Origin: Zhengella sedimenti
GTDB lineage: Bacteria > Pseudomonadota > Alphaproteobacteria > Rhizobiales > Rhizobiaceae
DNA length: 64,000 bases
Reading direction: 5' to 3'
Assembly (NCBI RefSeq): GCF_046506625.1
Contig: NZ_JBKFFP010000008.1
Span: 65,185 to 129,184 of the forward strand
Position numbers and translations under genes: made by a program. This document shows positions 51,523-59,281 of the stretch, in pieces. The notes under the pieces were generated by a model, which was given only the letters and a program-made list of their open reading frames with translations, had not been told where the DNA came from and made no database searches. Each line of letters begins with the position of its first letter. The first letter of the stretch is position 1.

Positions 51523-52894
51523 CAGCCTCTCGCGGGGCTGCAGGAAGACGGACGGCAACCTCGAAACCGCCCTGCTCCAGGTTTGCGAAGCGCGGACGGG
51601 TTCCGTAGGCCGACAGGATGTCGGTGACAATGGCCAGCCCCAGCCCGGCGGAGCCGCCGCGCTCATCGTCACGCATGCCGCGCGCGGCGAGACGCCGCTG
51701 CTCTCCGGCGGGGACGCCCGGCCCGTCGTCGCTAATGGTCAGAACGACCTGACCGCCGTCCGGGGCCACCGACAGGCCGACCCTTGTGCGCGCATGGCGG
51801 GCAGCGTTTTCCAGCAGGTTTCCCAGAATGTCGTTCAGGTCATCGGCCTCTATGGCCGCTGCCAGTCCTTCATCGCCCTCCAGCCGGAAATCCACGGCCT
51901 CGCCATGGGGCGTGCGCGCCAGGATGCGCATGATGGCAGCCGCTACCGGAATGACGGCAATCGGACGCGCCATGCCCGGCCTGTTGCGCAGCCGCGAGCG
52001 CGCCAGTTCCCGCTCGACGGTGCGCTGCATGCGTTGGGCGACATCCTCGACAGAGGCGGCGATCTCCGCCTGCCCCGCCGCACGCAGGGACGCGATGTCG
52101 GCGGCAAGCGCCGTCAGCGGCGTCTTGAGGCCATGGGCGAGATCGGCCGCGCGGTCGCGTGCACGGCGCATGTCTTCTTCCTGGCGTTCCAGTAGGCCGT
52201 TCAATTCCTCGACGAGTGGCGAGACCTCCAGCGGCACTTCGGCCTCCAGACGCCTCGACCGGCCCTGACGGATGCTTTGCACGGCGGTGCGCATGGCGCC
52301 GAGCGGCTTCAGCCCGGCGCTGACCTGGGCCCAGGCACCGGCGAGCAGAACCAGGGCAAGAAGACCCAGTGCGGGCAGGAGATCGCGGTTGAAGCCGGCG
52401 GTAAGCGCCATAGCGCCCGCTCGGTCGATGGCCGCCGAAATGCGCAGGAGCCGCGCCTGTCCCTCGCCGCTTTCGATACGGTAGAGCGCCTCGCGCAGCA
52501 TCAGGTCGCCACCATCGGGGCCGACGATGGAATGCTGGTGCGTTTCCCCCTGAACGAGCCTGTCGTCCGGCAAGGCAAGGCTGCTGTCCCACAGGGAGGG
52601 CGAGCGCAACAGCGTAGCGCCATCGGCGCTGCTGACCTGCCAGTAAAGACCGGAGAAGATGTCGGCGAAACGCGGGTCCGGTGGTTCCTGACGCAGTACG
52701 AGACGGCCTGCCGCCTCGTTCGTCAGATTTCCCGCGATGTCGGCGATGACCGCATCGAGTTCCTGTGCATGGCCGCGTTCGACATGGCGGGTGAACAGGG
52801 CCGAGAGGCCGAGACCTGCCAGGGCCAGCGCCGCCACGATCCCCGCAACGGCCAGCGCGAACAGCCTCAGCCGGATCGAGCGCGACGCCTTCAT
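51503..52894 (-). CDS. Membrane sensor histidine kinase, partner of the regulator at 52891
   Basis: The protein is 463 residues. TM1 spans about 9-33, a periplasmic sensor runs to about 168 (WQVSSADGATLLRSPSLWD), TM2 spans about 169-190, HAMP follows, and the phosphoacceptor H254 is in DLAHGLKTPL. The ATP-binding domain has NLLENAARHARTRV and GGSAGLGLAIV. The arrangement is of the PhoQ/envelope-sensing type, often controlled by PepSY proteins. It starts by ATGA overlap with its response regulator. The head-on overlap with engB is 20 bp. Confidence 0.9.
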   Translation of the reverse strand: MKASRSIRLRLFALAVAGIVAALALAGLGLSALFTRHVERGHAQELDAVIADIAGNLTNEAAGRLVLRQEPPDPRFADIFSGLYWQVSSADGATLLRSPSLWDSSLALPDDRLVQGETHQHSIVGPDGGDLMLREALYRIESGEGQARLLRISAAIDRAGAMALTAGFNRDLLPALGLLALVLLAGAWAQVSAGLKPLGAMRTAVQSIRQGRSRRLEAEVPLEVSPLVEELNGLLERQEEDMRRARDRAADLAHGLKTPLTALAADIASLRAAGQAEIAASVEDVAQRMQRTVERELARSRLRNRPGMARPIAVIPVAAAIMRILARTPHGEAVDFRLEGDEGLAAAIEADDLNDILGNLLENAARHARTRVGLSVAPDGGQVVLTISDDGPGVPAGEQRRLAARGMRDDERGGSAGLGLAIVTDILSAYGTRPRFANLEQGGFEVAVRLPAAPREAVSRPSR

Positions 52895-53550
52895 GCGCCG
52901 TCCACGATGTATCCGAATCCGCGCCGCGTTTCGATAAGGCCGGGCCCGAGCTTGCGGCGGACACGGCCGACAAGCACCTCGACGGCATTGGATTCCCGCT
53001 CGTAATGCTCTGCCTGCAGATGCTCGGCGAGCTCCTGCTGGCCGACCACGCGGCCGGCATGATGCATCAGGTAGGAGACGAGCCGGTATTCCTGCGGGGT
53101 CAGCGCCACGGGCACACCGGCCTTCGTGACGCGCATCTGGCGGGTGTCGAGGATGACGTCTCCCGCGGCGATCACCGGATGCGCCTGCCCGGCGGACCGG
53201 CGCAGGATCGCGCGCAGGCGCGCGGACAGTTCCTCCATCTCGAAGGGCTTGGGCAGGTAATCGTCGGCCCCCGCGTCGATGCCCTCGACACGGTCGGTCC
53301 AGCTTCCACGCGCCGTCAGGACCAGAACGGGCATGGTCCGGCCACCGGCGCGCCAGCGCTTGAGGACCGAAAGGCCGTCCATGGTGGGCAGGCCGAGGTC
53401 GAGAATGACGGCCGCGTAGTCCTCGGTATCGCCGAGGAACCAGGCCTCCTCGCCATCCCGTTCGATCTCGACCAGGTAGCCCTGGGCGTCGAGCACCGTC
53501 TTCACCGCGCCCGCGATCTTCGGGTCATCCTCAACCAGCAGGATCCGCAT
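52891..53550 (-). CDS. OmpR/PhoB-type response regulator
   Basis: The protein is 219 residues. A receiver domain has D8/D9 and the phosphoacceptor D51 in VILDLGLP. A winged-helix output domain has VALTPQEYRLVSYLMHHAGRVVGQQELAEHL and VEVLVGRVRRKLGPGLIETRRGFGYIV. The start at 53550 is 2 nt beyond the PepSY gene stop. An in-frame ATG at 53562 would overlap it. The order PepSY-regulator-kinase suggests a system responding to envelope conditions. Confidence 0.92.
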   Translation of the reverse strand: MRILLVEDDPKIAGAVKTVLDAQGYLVEIERDGEEAWFLGDTEDYAAVILDLGLPTMDGLSVLKRWRAGGRTMPVLVLTARGSWTDRVEGIDAGADDYLPKPFEMEELSARLRAILRRSAGQAHPVIAAGDVILDTRQMRVTKAGVPVALTPQEYRLVSYLMHHAGRVVGQQELAEHLQAEHYERESNAVEVLVGRVRRKLGPGLIETRRGFGYIVDGA

Positions 53551-53551
53551 C

Positions 53552-53893
53552 TCAGTCGTCATCCGTTTCCTGGCCCAGAAACCGGCCCGTCCGGGCATCG
53601 AATTCGACCTCGATGACACGGCCGGAGGGCTCCAGCACATAGAATTCATAGACGGGCGGGTTGTCATCCTCGAATTCGATCTCGAGGACCTTTCCGGGGA
53701 AGCGGGCGCGAAGGATCTTGAGTATGTCGGCCAGCGGCAGGAGTTCACCTTCCTGCCGCCGCTCCGCCGCGCGCTCATGGCGTGCGGCGCGGTCGTCATC
53801 GTCCGGCCGGCCGCCTTTCCTGTCGGCGAGCGCCGGCGCCGCCGCAAGGAGGGCGCAGAGCAAGCCGGTCAGGAGAGTTCGAAACGCGCGCAT
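53552..53893 (-). CDS. Periplasmic PepSY-domain protein, first gene of the two-component operon
   Basis: The protein is 113 residues. A signal peptide spans about 1-23. An acidic/basic linker (KGGRPDDDDRAARHERAAERR) precedes a PepSY domain (about 50-113, LADILKILRARFPGKVLEIEFED, VYEFYVLEPSGRVIEVEFDARTGRFLGQE). PepSY domains bind peptides or inhibit proteases. They commonly accompany two-component pairs and cytochrome b561. AGAAGGACGC precedes the ATG. Confidence 0.85.
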   Translation of the reverse strand: MRAFRTLLTGLLCALLAAAPALADRKGGRPDDDDRAARHERAAERRQEGELLPLADILKILRARFPGKVLEIEFEDDNPPVYEFYVLEPSGRVIEVEFDARTGRFLGQETDDD

Positions 53894-54022
53894 GCGTCCT
53901 TCTTGCAACCAGGCGAATGACAAATCGCTGAACGCCCCGATCAGCGCCCTGTCACGGGGATCCTGCGAAAAAGGCATCACCGCAACAACGGTGCAAGTCA
54001 AACACAAGAAAGGAATTGTCCC

Positions 54023-54307
54023 ATGCGCATTCTCCTCACCGCTCTCGCCCTTTCCGCCACGGCCGCCGCCATCCAGCCGGCGCTTGCCTCCGACGACGAC
54101 AACCGGTGCGGCAACGCGCCCGTCAGCCAGTGGATGAGCGAGGACGCCGTCAAGGCCAAGGCAGCCGGGATGGGCTATGACGTGCGCTCCGTGAAGGTCG
54201 ATGACGGCTGCTACGAAGCCTATGCGATGGACAAGCAGGGCCGTCGCGTCGAGGTGTATTTCCATCCGGTCAGCGGCGATGTCGTCCGCGTCAAGCAGGA
54301 CGACTGA
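54023..54307 (+). CDS. Small periplasmic PepSY-type protein
   Basis: The protein is 94 residues. A signal peptide spans about 1-22. One PepSY-like domain (WMSEDAVKAKAAGMGYDVRSVKVDDGCYEAYAMDKQGRRVEVYFHPVSGDVV) contains two Cys, CGN and GCYE, that could form a disulfide. It reads opposite to the PepSY gene at 53552 with 129 bp between. It precedes cytochrome b561, a common pairing. AAAGGAATTG is the ribosome site. Confidence 0.85.
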   Translation: MRILLTALALSATAAAIQPALASDDDNRCGNAPVSQWMSEDAVKAKAAGMGYDVRSVKVDDGCYEAYAMDKQGRRVEVYFHPVSGDVVRVKQDD

Positions 54308-54382
54308 CCGCGAGGGCAGCGCGGATTTCCGCCGCGATCCGCGCTGCCCGCCCCCCGATTCGCGGCCTGACGGGCGAGAACC

Positions 54383-54955
54383 ATGACCTCCACCCTGACT
54401 ACCGACACAATGAACAGCCAGCGGCCCTCCCGCACAAGAACCGTCAAGGTCTGGGACCCCTTCGTGCGCATCTTTCACTGGACGCTGGTGGCGGGTTTCG
54501 CCGCCGCGTGGATCACCGGAGACGAGTTCGAGAAACTTCATGAACGGATCGGCTACGCAATCGCCGGTCTTGTCGCGGCACGGATCGTTTGGGGCTTTGT
54601 CGGCACCCGCCATGCCCGGTTTTCAAGTTTCGTCCATGGCCCGGCAAAGGTGCTTGCCTTCCTGCGGCAGAGCGTGAGCCTGAACGCGCCGCGCCATCTC
54701 GGGCACAATCCGGCGGGCGGCGCGATGGTTTTTGTCCTCCTGGCGATGATCGCGGCCATCTGCGCATCCGGATACGCGATGACGACCGATGCCTTCTGGG
54801 GCGTCGAATGGGTCGAGGAGGTTCACGAAGCAGCAGTCTGGATCACGACCGGCCTGGTCGTCCTTCATGTGGCGGGCGTGATCCTGGCCTCGGTCGAGCA
54901 TGGCGAGAACCTCGTGCGCGCCATGATCACGGGGCGCAAGCGCGCGGAGGACTGA
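54383..54955 (+). CDS. Cytochrome b561-type membrane protein
   Basis: Di-haem b membrane electron-transfer protein. The protein is 190 residues with four transmembrane segments. Candidate haem His ligands are in FHWTLVAGF, KLHERIGYAIAG, HLGHN and VLHVAGVILAS. It usually passes electrons from the quinone pool to a periplasmic acceptor. It is read 75 bp after the PepSY_2-type gene and probably forms one unit with it. Confidence 0.88.
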   Translation: MTSTLTTDTMNSQRPSRTRTVKVWDPFVRIFHWTLVAGFAAAWITGDEFEKLHERIGYAIAGLVAARIVWGFVGTRHARFSSFVHGPAKVLAFLRQSVSLNAPRHLGHNPAGGAMVFVLLAMIAAICASGYAMTTDAFWGVEWVEEVHEAAVWITTGLVVLHVAGVILASVEHGENLVRAMITGRKRAED

Positions 54956-55076
54956 ACCCCGTTTCGACGCGCGCAACGACCGGCCGCCATCCGCCTTGCA
55001 GCGGATTGGCGGCCGGTTTTCATGCTGGCGAAAATCACGGCGCTTCCCTAATGTCGCTACACGGGAGGGAAGCAGG

Positions 55077-56576
55077 ATGACAATTTCGGAAGAGTATCCG
55101 CGCCTCGATGCAACGGCGCTCGCGGAGCTTGTTCAGAAGGGCGAGGTCACACCTGCCGAACTGCTCGACCTGGCGATCGAACGGGTGGAGGCGGTCAACC
55201 CCGGAATCAACGCCGTGGTGGAACGTTTCTACGACAGGGCGCGAAGGGATGCGGCCACGGTGGAGCGCAGCGCACCGTTTGCCGGCGTGCCGATGGCGAT
55301 CAAGGATCTGGCCGTGAGCATAGAGGGCGTGCCTGTCCATGCCGGCAGCGCCATCGAACCGCGTGTCGCGGACCGGGATGCAACCGTCATCGCGCATTAC
55401 CGCAAAGCCGGGCTCGTTCCCTTCGTGACGGCGACCACTCCGGAATACGGCCTGCGTCTCGTGACCGAAACAAGGCGTTTCGGCATTACCCGCAATCCAT
55501 GGAACACCAACCACGTGACCGGCGGGTCATCGGGCGGATCGGCGGCACTCGTCGCGGCTGGCGCGGTGCCGGTTGCCCATGCTTCCGACGGGGGCGGCTC
55601 GATCCGCGTGCCGGCGGCCTGCACCGGGCTTGTTGGCATGAAGCCCTCACGCGGGCGTGTGCCGCTCACGCCGGATGCCTCGGAAAGCTGGCACGGTTTC
55701 ACCGTGCAACACGCGCTGACGCGTTCCGTGCGCGACAGCGCGGCCTTGCTTGACCTGTCGTCGGCCCACGATGCCAGTTCGCCCTACCGGGCGCCGCCGC
55801 CGGCGACCTCCTTTCTCGCTGCCTGTTCGGCTGCGCACAAACCGTTCAAACTGGCTGTCTACAGGCAATCGCCGCTCGGCCTTGAAATTTCGCAAGAGAC
55901 CATGAAGGCACTGGACACCGCCGTGACCCTGGCACGCGACCTGGGCCACGCGGTGGAGGAGATCGACCTGCCGATGGTCAATCGCGATTTCATTGCCGAT
56001 TTCGCCCGTTGCGTCTCCAGCGCCCACGCCGGCATCATCCGGATGGAGGCCGCAAGGCTGGGTCGTCCCGTCCACCGCGACCTGGAGCGCGTCACGAGAA
56101 TCCTGGCACGCTTCGGGGAAGTCCAGAAGGCGGCGGCGGTGGAGGAAGCGCTGCAACGCCTTCAGGCGGCGTCGCGGGACCTGCTGACCCGAACAGAGCC
56201 GTTCGACGCGGTCCTGATGCCGGTCATCGCCCATCCGCCACTGGCCTGCGGGGCGATGGATCCTGCCGGCGCCGACGCGGTGACGGAAGCCATGCTCGAC
56301 CGGCTGCGCCTGACCTCGCTTCTCAAGTTTCGTCCCTTTCTGGACCAGATGATCGACAAGAGCCTTTGGTTCACGCATTGGCCGGCCATACAGAACGTGA
56401 CCGGCCAGCCGTCGATTGCCCTGCCCGTGCACATGACGGATGACGGGCTGCCGCTCGGCATCCAGGCAGCGGGACGCATCGGCGGCGAGGAAACCTTGTT
56501 CGCGCTGGCCGCGCAACTGGAAAAGGCGAGCGGCTGGCTTGGCCGGCGCGCGCCCATGGTTCCGGGCGCCGCCTGA
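55077..56576 (+). CDS. Amidase (amidase signature family)
   Basis: Hydrolyses an amide bond in an unknown small substrate. The protein is 499 residues. The Ser-cisSer-Lys triad has Lys76 in MAIKDLA, the cis-Ser in GGSSGGSAALVAAG (about 149-162), and nucleophile Ser175 in GGGSIRVPAACTG. GGGAGGGAAGCAGG precedes the ATG at 55077. The stop converges on msrB with only 6 bp between. There is no clue to substrate from neighbours. Confidence 0.9.
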   Translation: MTISEEYPRLDATALAELVQKGEVTPAELLDLAIERVEAVNPGINAVVERFYDRARRDAATVERSAPFAGVPMAIKDLAVSIEGVPVHAGSAIEPRVADRDATVIAHYRKAGLVPFVTATTPEYGLRLVTETRRFGITRNPWNTNHVTGGSSGGSAALVAAGAVPVAHASDGGGSIRVPAACTGLVGMKPSRGRVPLTPDASESWHGFTVQHALTRSVRDSAALLDLSSAHDASSPYRAPPPATSFLAACSAAHKPFKLAVYRQSPLGLEISQETMKALDTAVTLARDLGHAVEEIDLPMVNRDFIADFARCVSSAHAGIIRMEAARLGRPVHRDLERVTRILARFGEVQKAAAVEEALQRLQAASRDLLTRTEPFDAVLMPVIAHPPLACGAMDPAGADAVTEAMLDRLRLTSLLKFRPFLDQMIDKSLWFTHWPAIQNVTGQPSIALPVHMTDDGLPLGIQAAGRIGGEETLFALAAQLEKASGWLGRRAPMVPGAA

Positions 56577-56582
56577 CCGCGA

Positions 56583-57083
56583 TCAGGCCGCCTTGTCGTC
56601 CGGCACGAAATCGAGCGCGATTCCGTTGATGCAGTAACGCAGGCCCGTCGGCTGGGGACCGTCTTCAAAGACGTGGCCCTGGTGGCCGCCGCAGCGGCGG
56701 CAGTGAACCTCGGTTCGCGGCAGGAAAAGCTTGTAGTCTGTCTTCGTGCCGATGGCGTTTTCCAGCGGTTCCCAGAAGCTCGGCCAGCCGGTCTTGCTGT
56801 CAAACTTGGTTTCCGAGGAGAACAGCGGCAGGTCGCAGCCGGCACAGGTGTAGGTGCCCTTGCGCTTCTCGCCGAGCAGGTCGGAGGTGAAGGCGCGCTC
56901 GGTGGCTTCCTCGCGAAGCACGGCATATTCCTCTTCCGTCAGGCGCTCGCGCCATTCGGCTTCGGTAAGGGTTATCTCGAATTTCTCGCCCGCGACAGCG
57001 TTGTCACGACGGCCAAGAAGAGCCGCGCCGCCAAGGGCCGCGATGGCGGCTGCACCGGTCAGAAGTTTGCGGCGGTTCGTCAT
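56583..57083 (-). CDS. msrB: Exported methionine-R-sulfoxide reductase MsrB
   Basis: Repairs oxidised methionine (R-form) in proteins. The protein is 166 residues. The N-terminus has a twin-arginine-like signal (NRRKLLTG, hydrophobic 10-24), so it acts in the periplasm. Zn-binding Cys are C80, C83, C128 and C131, and the catalytic Cys is C151 in RYCINGIALDF. It is read from the fasciclin side and may belong to the same ECF-sigma regulon. CCCGTGACCGT lies upstream. Confidence 0.92.
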   Translation of the reverse strand: MTNRRKLLTGAAAIAALGGAALLGRRDNAVAGEKFEITLTEAEWRERLTEEEYAVLREEATERAFTSDLLGEKRKGTYTCAGCDLPLFSSETKFDSKTGWPSFWEPLENAIGTKTDYKLFLPRTEVHCRRCGGHQGHVFEDGPQPTGLRYCINGIALDFVPDDKAA

Positions 57084-57165
57084 TGTCGAATCTCCCGGTA
57101 CGAACGTGGTTTACCGATAATGTAAGGCTCTTGCCCGTCCATGACCAATCAATCGGATGCGAAGA

Positions 57166-57176
57166 ACGGTCACGGG
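57166..57176 (-). promoter_or_regulatory. CCCGTGACCGT element upstream of msrB
   Basis: On the minus strand this 11-mer matches CCCGTGACTGT at 57859-57869 before the fasciclin gene except for one base. It is 82 nt before the msrB ATG. Possible shared ECF-sigma or regulator site. Confidence 0.35.
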
Positions 57177-57250
57177 GCGGGCAAAAGTTCGTGATCGGGC
57201 GGCACTTCGGGGATGGGCGCAAACAGTGCCGCCCGTCACATGCCAGCCGC

Positions 57251-57802
57251 TTACGAGGCTGGCAGGAGCACGGTGTCGATGACGTGGATCACGCCATTGG
57301 ACTGCTTCACATCGGCAGTCGTCACGGTGGCGACATTGCCCTGCCCGTCCTTGATCATGATCTTTCCGTCCTTCTCCATGGCGGTGAACTCGCAACCGCC
57401 GACGGTCTTGACCGGATGCATGCCGCCATCGTCGGCCACCATCTTTTCGATGGCATCGGACATGGCATTGGCAGCCACCACGTGACAGGTCAGAATCGTC
57501 GCCAGCCGGTCCTTGTTCTCCGGTTTGAGCAGGGTTTCCACGGTGCCGTCAGGCAACTTGTCGAAGGCGGCATTGGTGGGCGCGAAGACGGTGAAGGGCC
57601 CGTCGCCCTGCAGCGTGTCCACGAGGCCGGCCGCCTTCACCGCGGCCACGAGCGTGGTGTGGTCCTTGGAGTTGACGGCATTCTCGACGATGTTCTTGTT
57701 CTCGTACATCGGCGCACCGCCGACCATCGGGTTCGCCGCCCAGGCTGCGGTTGCAAGCGCGACGGTTCCGGCCAGGGCGATTGCGATGGACTTGGTCTTC
57801 AT
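57251..57802 (-). CDS. Secreted fasciclin (FAS1) domain protein
   Basis: Cell-surface or periplasmic protein with one FAS1 domain. The protein is 183 residues. A signal peptide spans about 1-22 (IAIALAGTVALATAAWAANP). The FAS1 core has NIVENAVNSKDHTTLVAAVKAAGLVDTLQGDGPFTVFAPTNAAFDKLPDGTVETLL and ANAMSDAIEKMVADDGGMHPVKTVGG, ending DVKQSNGVIHVIDTVLLP. It is the classical short bacterial FAS1 form. It follows an ECF sigma/RskA pair by 106 bp, as in mycobacterial SigK loci. Confidence 0.93.
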   Translation of the reverse strand: MKTKSIAIALAGTVALATAAWAANPMVGGAPMYENKNIVENAVNSKDHTTLVAAVKAAGLVDTLQGDGPFTVFAPTNAAFDKLPDGTVETLLKPENKDRLATILTCHVVAANAMSDAIEKMVADDGGMHPVKTVGGCEFTAMEKDGKIMIKDGQGNVATVTTADVKQSNGVIHVIDTVLLPAS

Positions 57803-57858
57803 GTCTCTTCTCCCACTGAAGGTGATCGTTGGCGACGCTCGTCCTTGCGAGGTCCTGC

Positions 57859-57869
57859 ACAGTCACGGG
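57859..57869 (-). promoter_or_regulatory. CCCGTGACTGT element upstream of the fasciclin gene
   Basis: On the minus strand this lies 56 nt before the fasciclin ATG and matches the msrB element. CCCGTGAC recurs at 53951-53958 upstream of the PepSY-regulator-kinase operon. It is a candidate promoter -35 region, but I see no convincing common -10. Confidence 0.35.
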
Positions 57870-57908
57870 ACGCCGGAAGAAGAAGTTTCAGCGAAGACGA
57901 AAAAAAGA

Positions 57909-58622
57909 TCAGATGCCGCGCAATTCGCCCAGGGCCAGCACGGCGCCGGTAGGCGCGCCGGTGGGCGAACCGCCGACAGGTTCGTCGGAGATGGCAAGGG
58001 TCGCGCCGCCGGCCAGGCGGGATGCCAGCGCGGGCGCAAGCGGCATGCGGGCCGTCCCGCCATCCGGCAGAAGGCCCAGGGAGCGCGGCGGATTCCCGCC
58101 CTCGATCAGCCAGAGTTCGAAATCGCGGCCGGCGGCGGGCTCCCCGGCCAGGCGGGTCAGGTCGATGCTGCCGGATCCAGCCTGATAGAGCGCCACATAA
58201 CGCACGGGCGAGGCATCGGCCTGCATGGCGGCGACGTAGCGGGCGGGGCCGGGCTCTGGCTCGACGAAGAACGGCAGGATGAAGATCACCGCCAGGCTGG
58301 CAAGCGCCGCGACCGACAGGCCGCGCCAGAAGGCGAGGCTGTTCCAGAGCGATCTGCCTTGCGGAGCAGGGTCGGGGCCGGCAAACAGGCGGCGGTCGAT
58401 GGCGGCCTTGGCAGATGCGGGGGCGGGAACGTCCCGGTATGCGGCGTCGAGCGGCGAGAGCCTGCGCTCCCATTCCCAGACCAGCATCCGCAAGCCGCCA
58501 TCAGCCTCGAGCCGCGCGGCGAATGCGCGGCGCTCGTCCGGCGGCAGGACGCCGAGCACATATTCGGCGGCGAGCAGCGCATCGCCACCGTCATCCATCC
58601 TGTGCTCGTCTCCGCCGTTCAT
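57909..58622 (-). CDS. RskA-type membrane anti-sigma factor
   Basis: Holds the ECF sigma factor at the membrane until a signal triggers proteolysis. The protein is 237 residues. An N-terminal sigma-binding domain (LAAEYVLGVLPPDERRAFAARLEADGGLRMLVWEWERRLSPL) precedes one membrane segment (about 90-110, GLSVAALASLAVIFILPFF). A periplasmic RskA domain (FELWLIEGGNPPRSLGLLPDGG) follows. It starts by ATGA overlap with the sigma factor stop, so the two proteins are made in step. Confidence 0.9.
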   Translation of the reverse strand: MNGGDEHRMDDGGDALLAAEYVLGVLPPDERRAFAARLEADGGLRMLVWEWERRLSPLDAAYRDVPAPASAKAAIDRRLFAGPDPAPQGRSLWNSLAFWRGLSVAALASLAVIFILPFFVEPEPGPARYVAAMQADASPVRYVALYQAGSGSIDLTRLAGEPAAGRDFELWLIEGGNPPRSLGLLPDGGTARMPLAPALASRLAGGATLAISDEPVGGSPTGAPTGAVLALGELRGI

Positions 58623-59164
58623 CGTTCCAGGCACTCTTTCAGTTTCATCAGGCTGCGGCGCAGCCAGGTTCGCATCGTGTTGAGCGGCACGCCATGGCGC
58701 TCGGCCAGTTCCTCATAGGAATAACCCATGACATAGGCCGAACGCACGGCCTCGGCTCTTGCCTTTTCCAGTTCCTCCATGCAGGCGTCGATCCGCCGTC
58801 CTTCGCTCGCCGAATCCGCCAGGCGCTCCGGCCCCGGCGCGTCGTCGGCAAGGTCGAAAACCTCCTCCACGGGACGGGCCGGCGCCTTGCGGGCGCGCAG
58901 CCTGTCGATGCAGTGATTGCGGGCAATCGCCGCGAGCCATGAGATGGGACTGTGAGCGGAAACGGCGAAAAGGTCCGCCTTCATCCAGATCCGGACATAG
59001 ATGTCCTGTAACGCGTCCTCCGCCTCGCCCCTGTCGTTCAAGACACGAAGACAGATGCCGAAAAGTTTCGGGCTTGTCGCTTCATAGAGGCGGTCGAAGG
59101 CGCTCCGGTCCTTCAGGCCGGTCCTGACGATGAGTTCGGAAATGCCATCTTCCTGACCGTCCAT
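58619..59164 (-). CDS. ECF RNA polymerase sigma factor (SigK-like)
   Basis: Directs RNA polymerase to stress promoters. The protein is 181 residues. Sigma region 2 has EDALQDIYVRIWMKADLFAVSAHSPISWLAAIARNHCIDRLRA. Region 4 has SYEELAERHGVPLNTMRTWLRRSLMKLKECL. The pairing with an RskA anti-sigma and a fasciclin protein resembles the mycobacterial SigK-RskA-MPT70/83 system. It is divergent from argB across 117 bp. Confidence 0.9.
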   Translation of the reverse strand: MDGQEDGISELIVRTGLKDRSAFDRLYEATSPKLFGICLRVLNDRGEAEDALQDIYVRIWMKADLFAVSAHSPISWLAAIARNHCIDRLRARKAPARPVEEVFDLADDAPGPERLADSASEGRRIDACMEELEKARAEAVRSAYVMGYSYEELAERHGVPLNTMRTWLRRSLMKLKECLER

Positions 59165-59204
59165 GGCTTGAGGATAGCGCGCGGCGCCATGCCCGACAAT
59201 GGCG

Positions 59205-59233
59205 GCGCGATTGCGGGCGGCAGGCAATCGCGC
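59205..59233. repeat. Perfect 10-bp inverted repeat between the sigma gene and argB
   Basis: GCGCGATTGC (59205-59214), 9-nt loop, GCAATCGCGC (59224-59233). It lies in the divergent gap. Candidate operator or cruciform; no T-run for either direction. Confidence 0.5.
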
Positions 59234-59281
59234 TATCAGGCGCGCACGACCGTTACAAGCGCTGCAAGGACCACGACCGAC

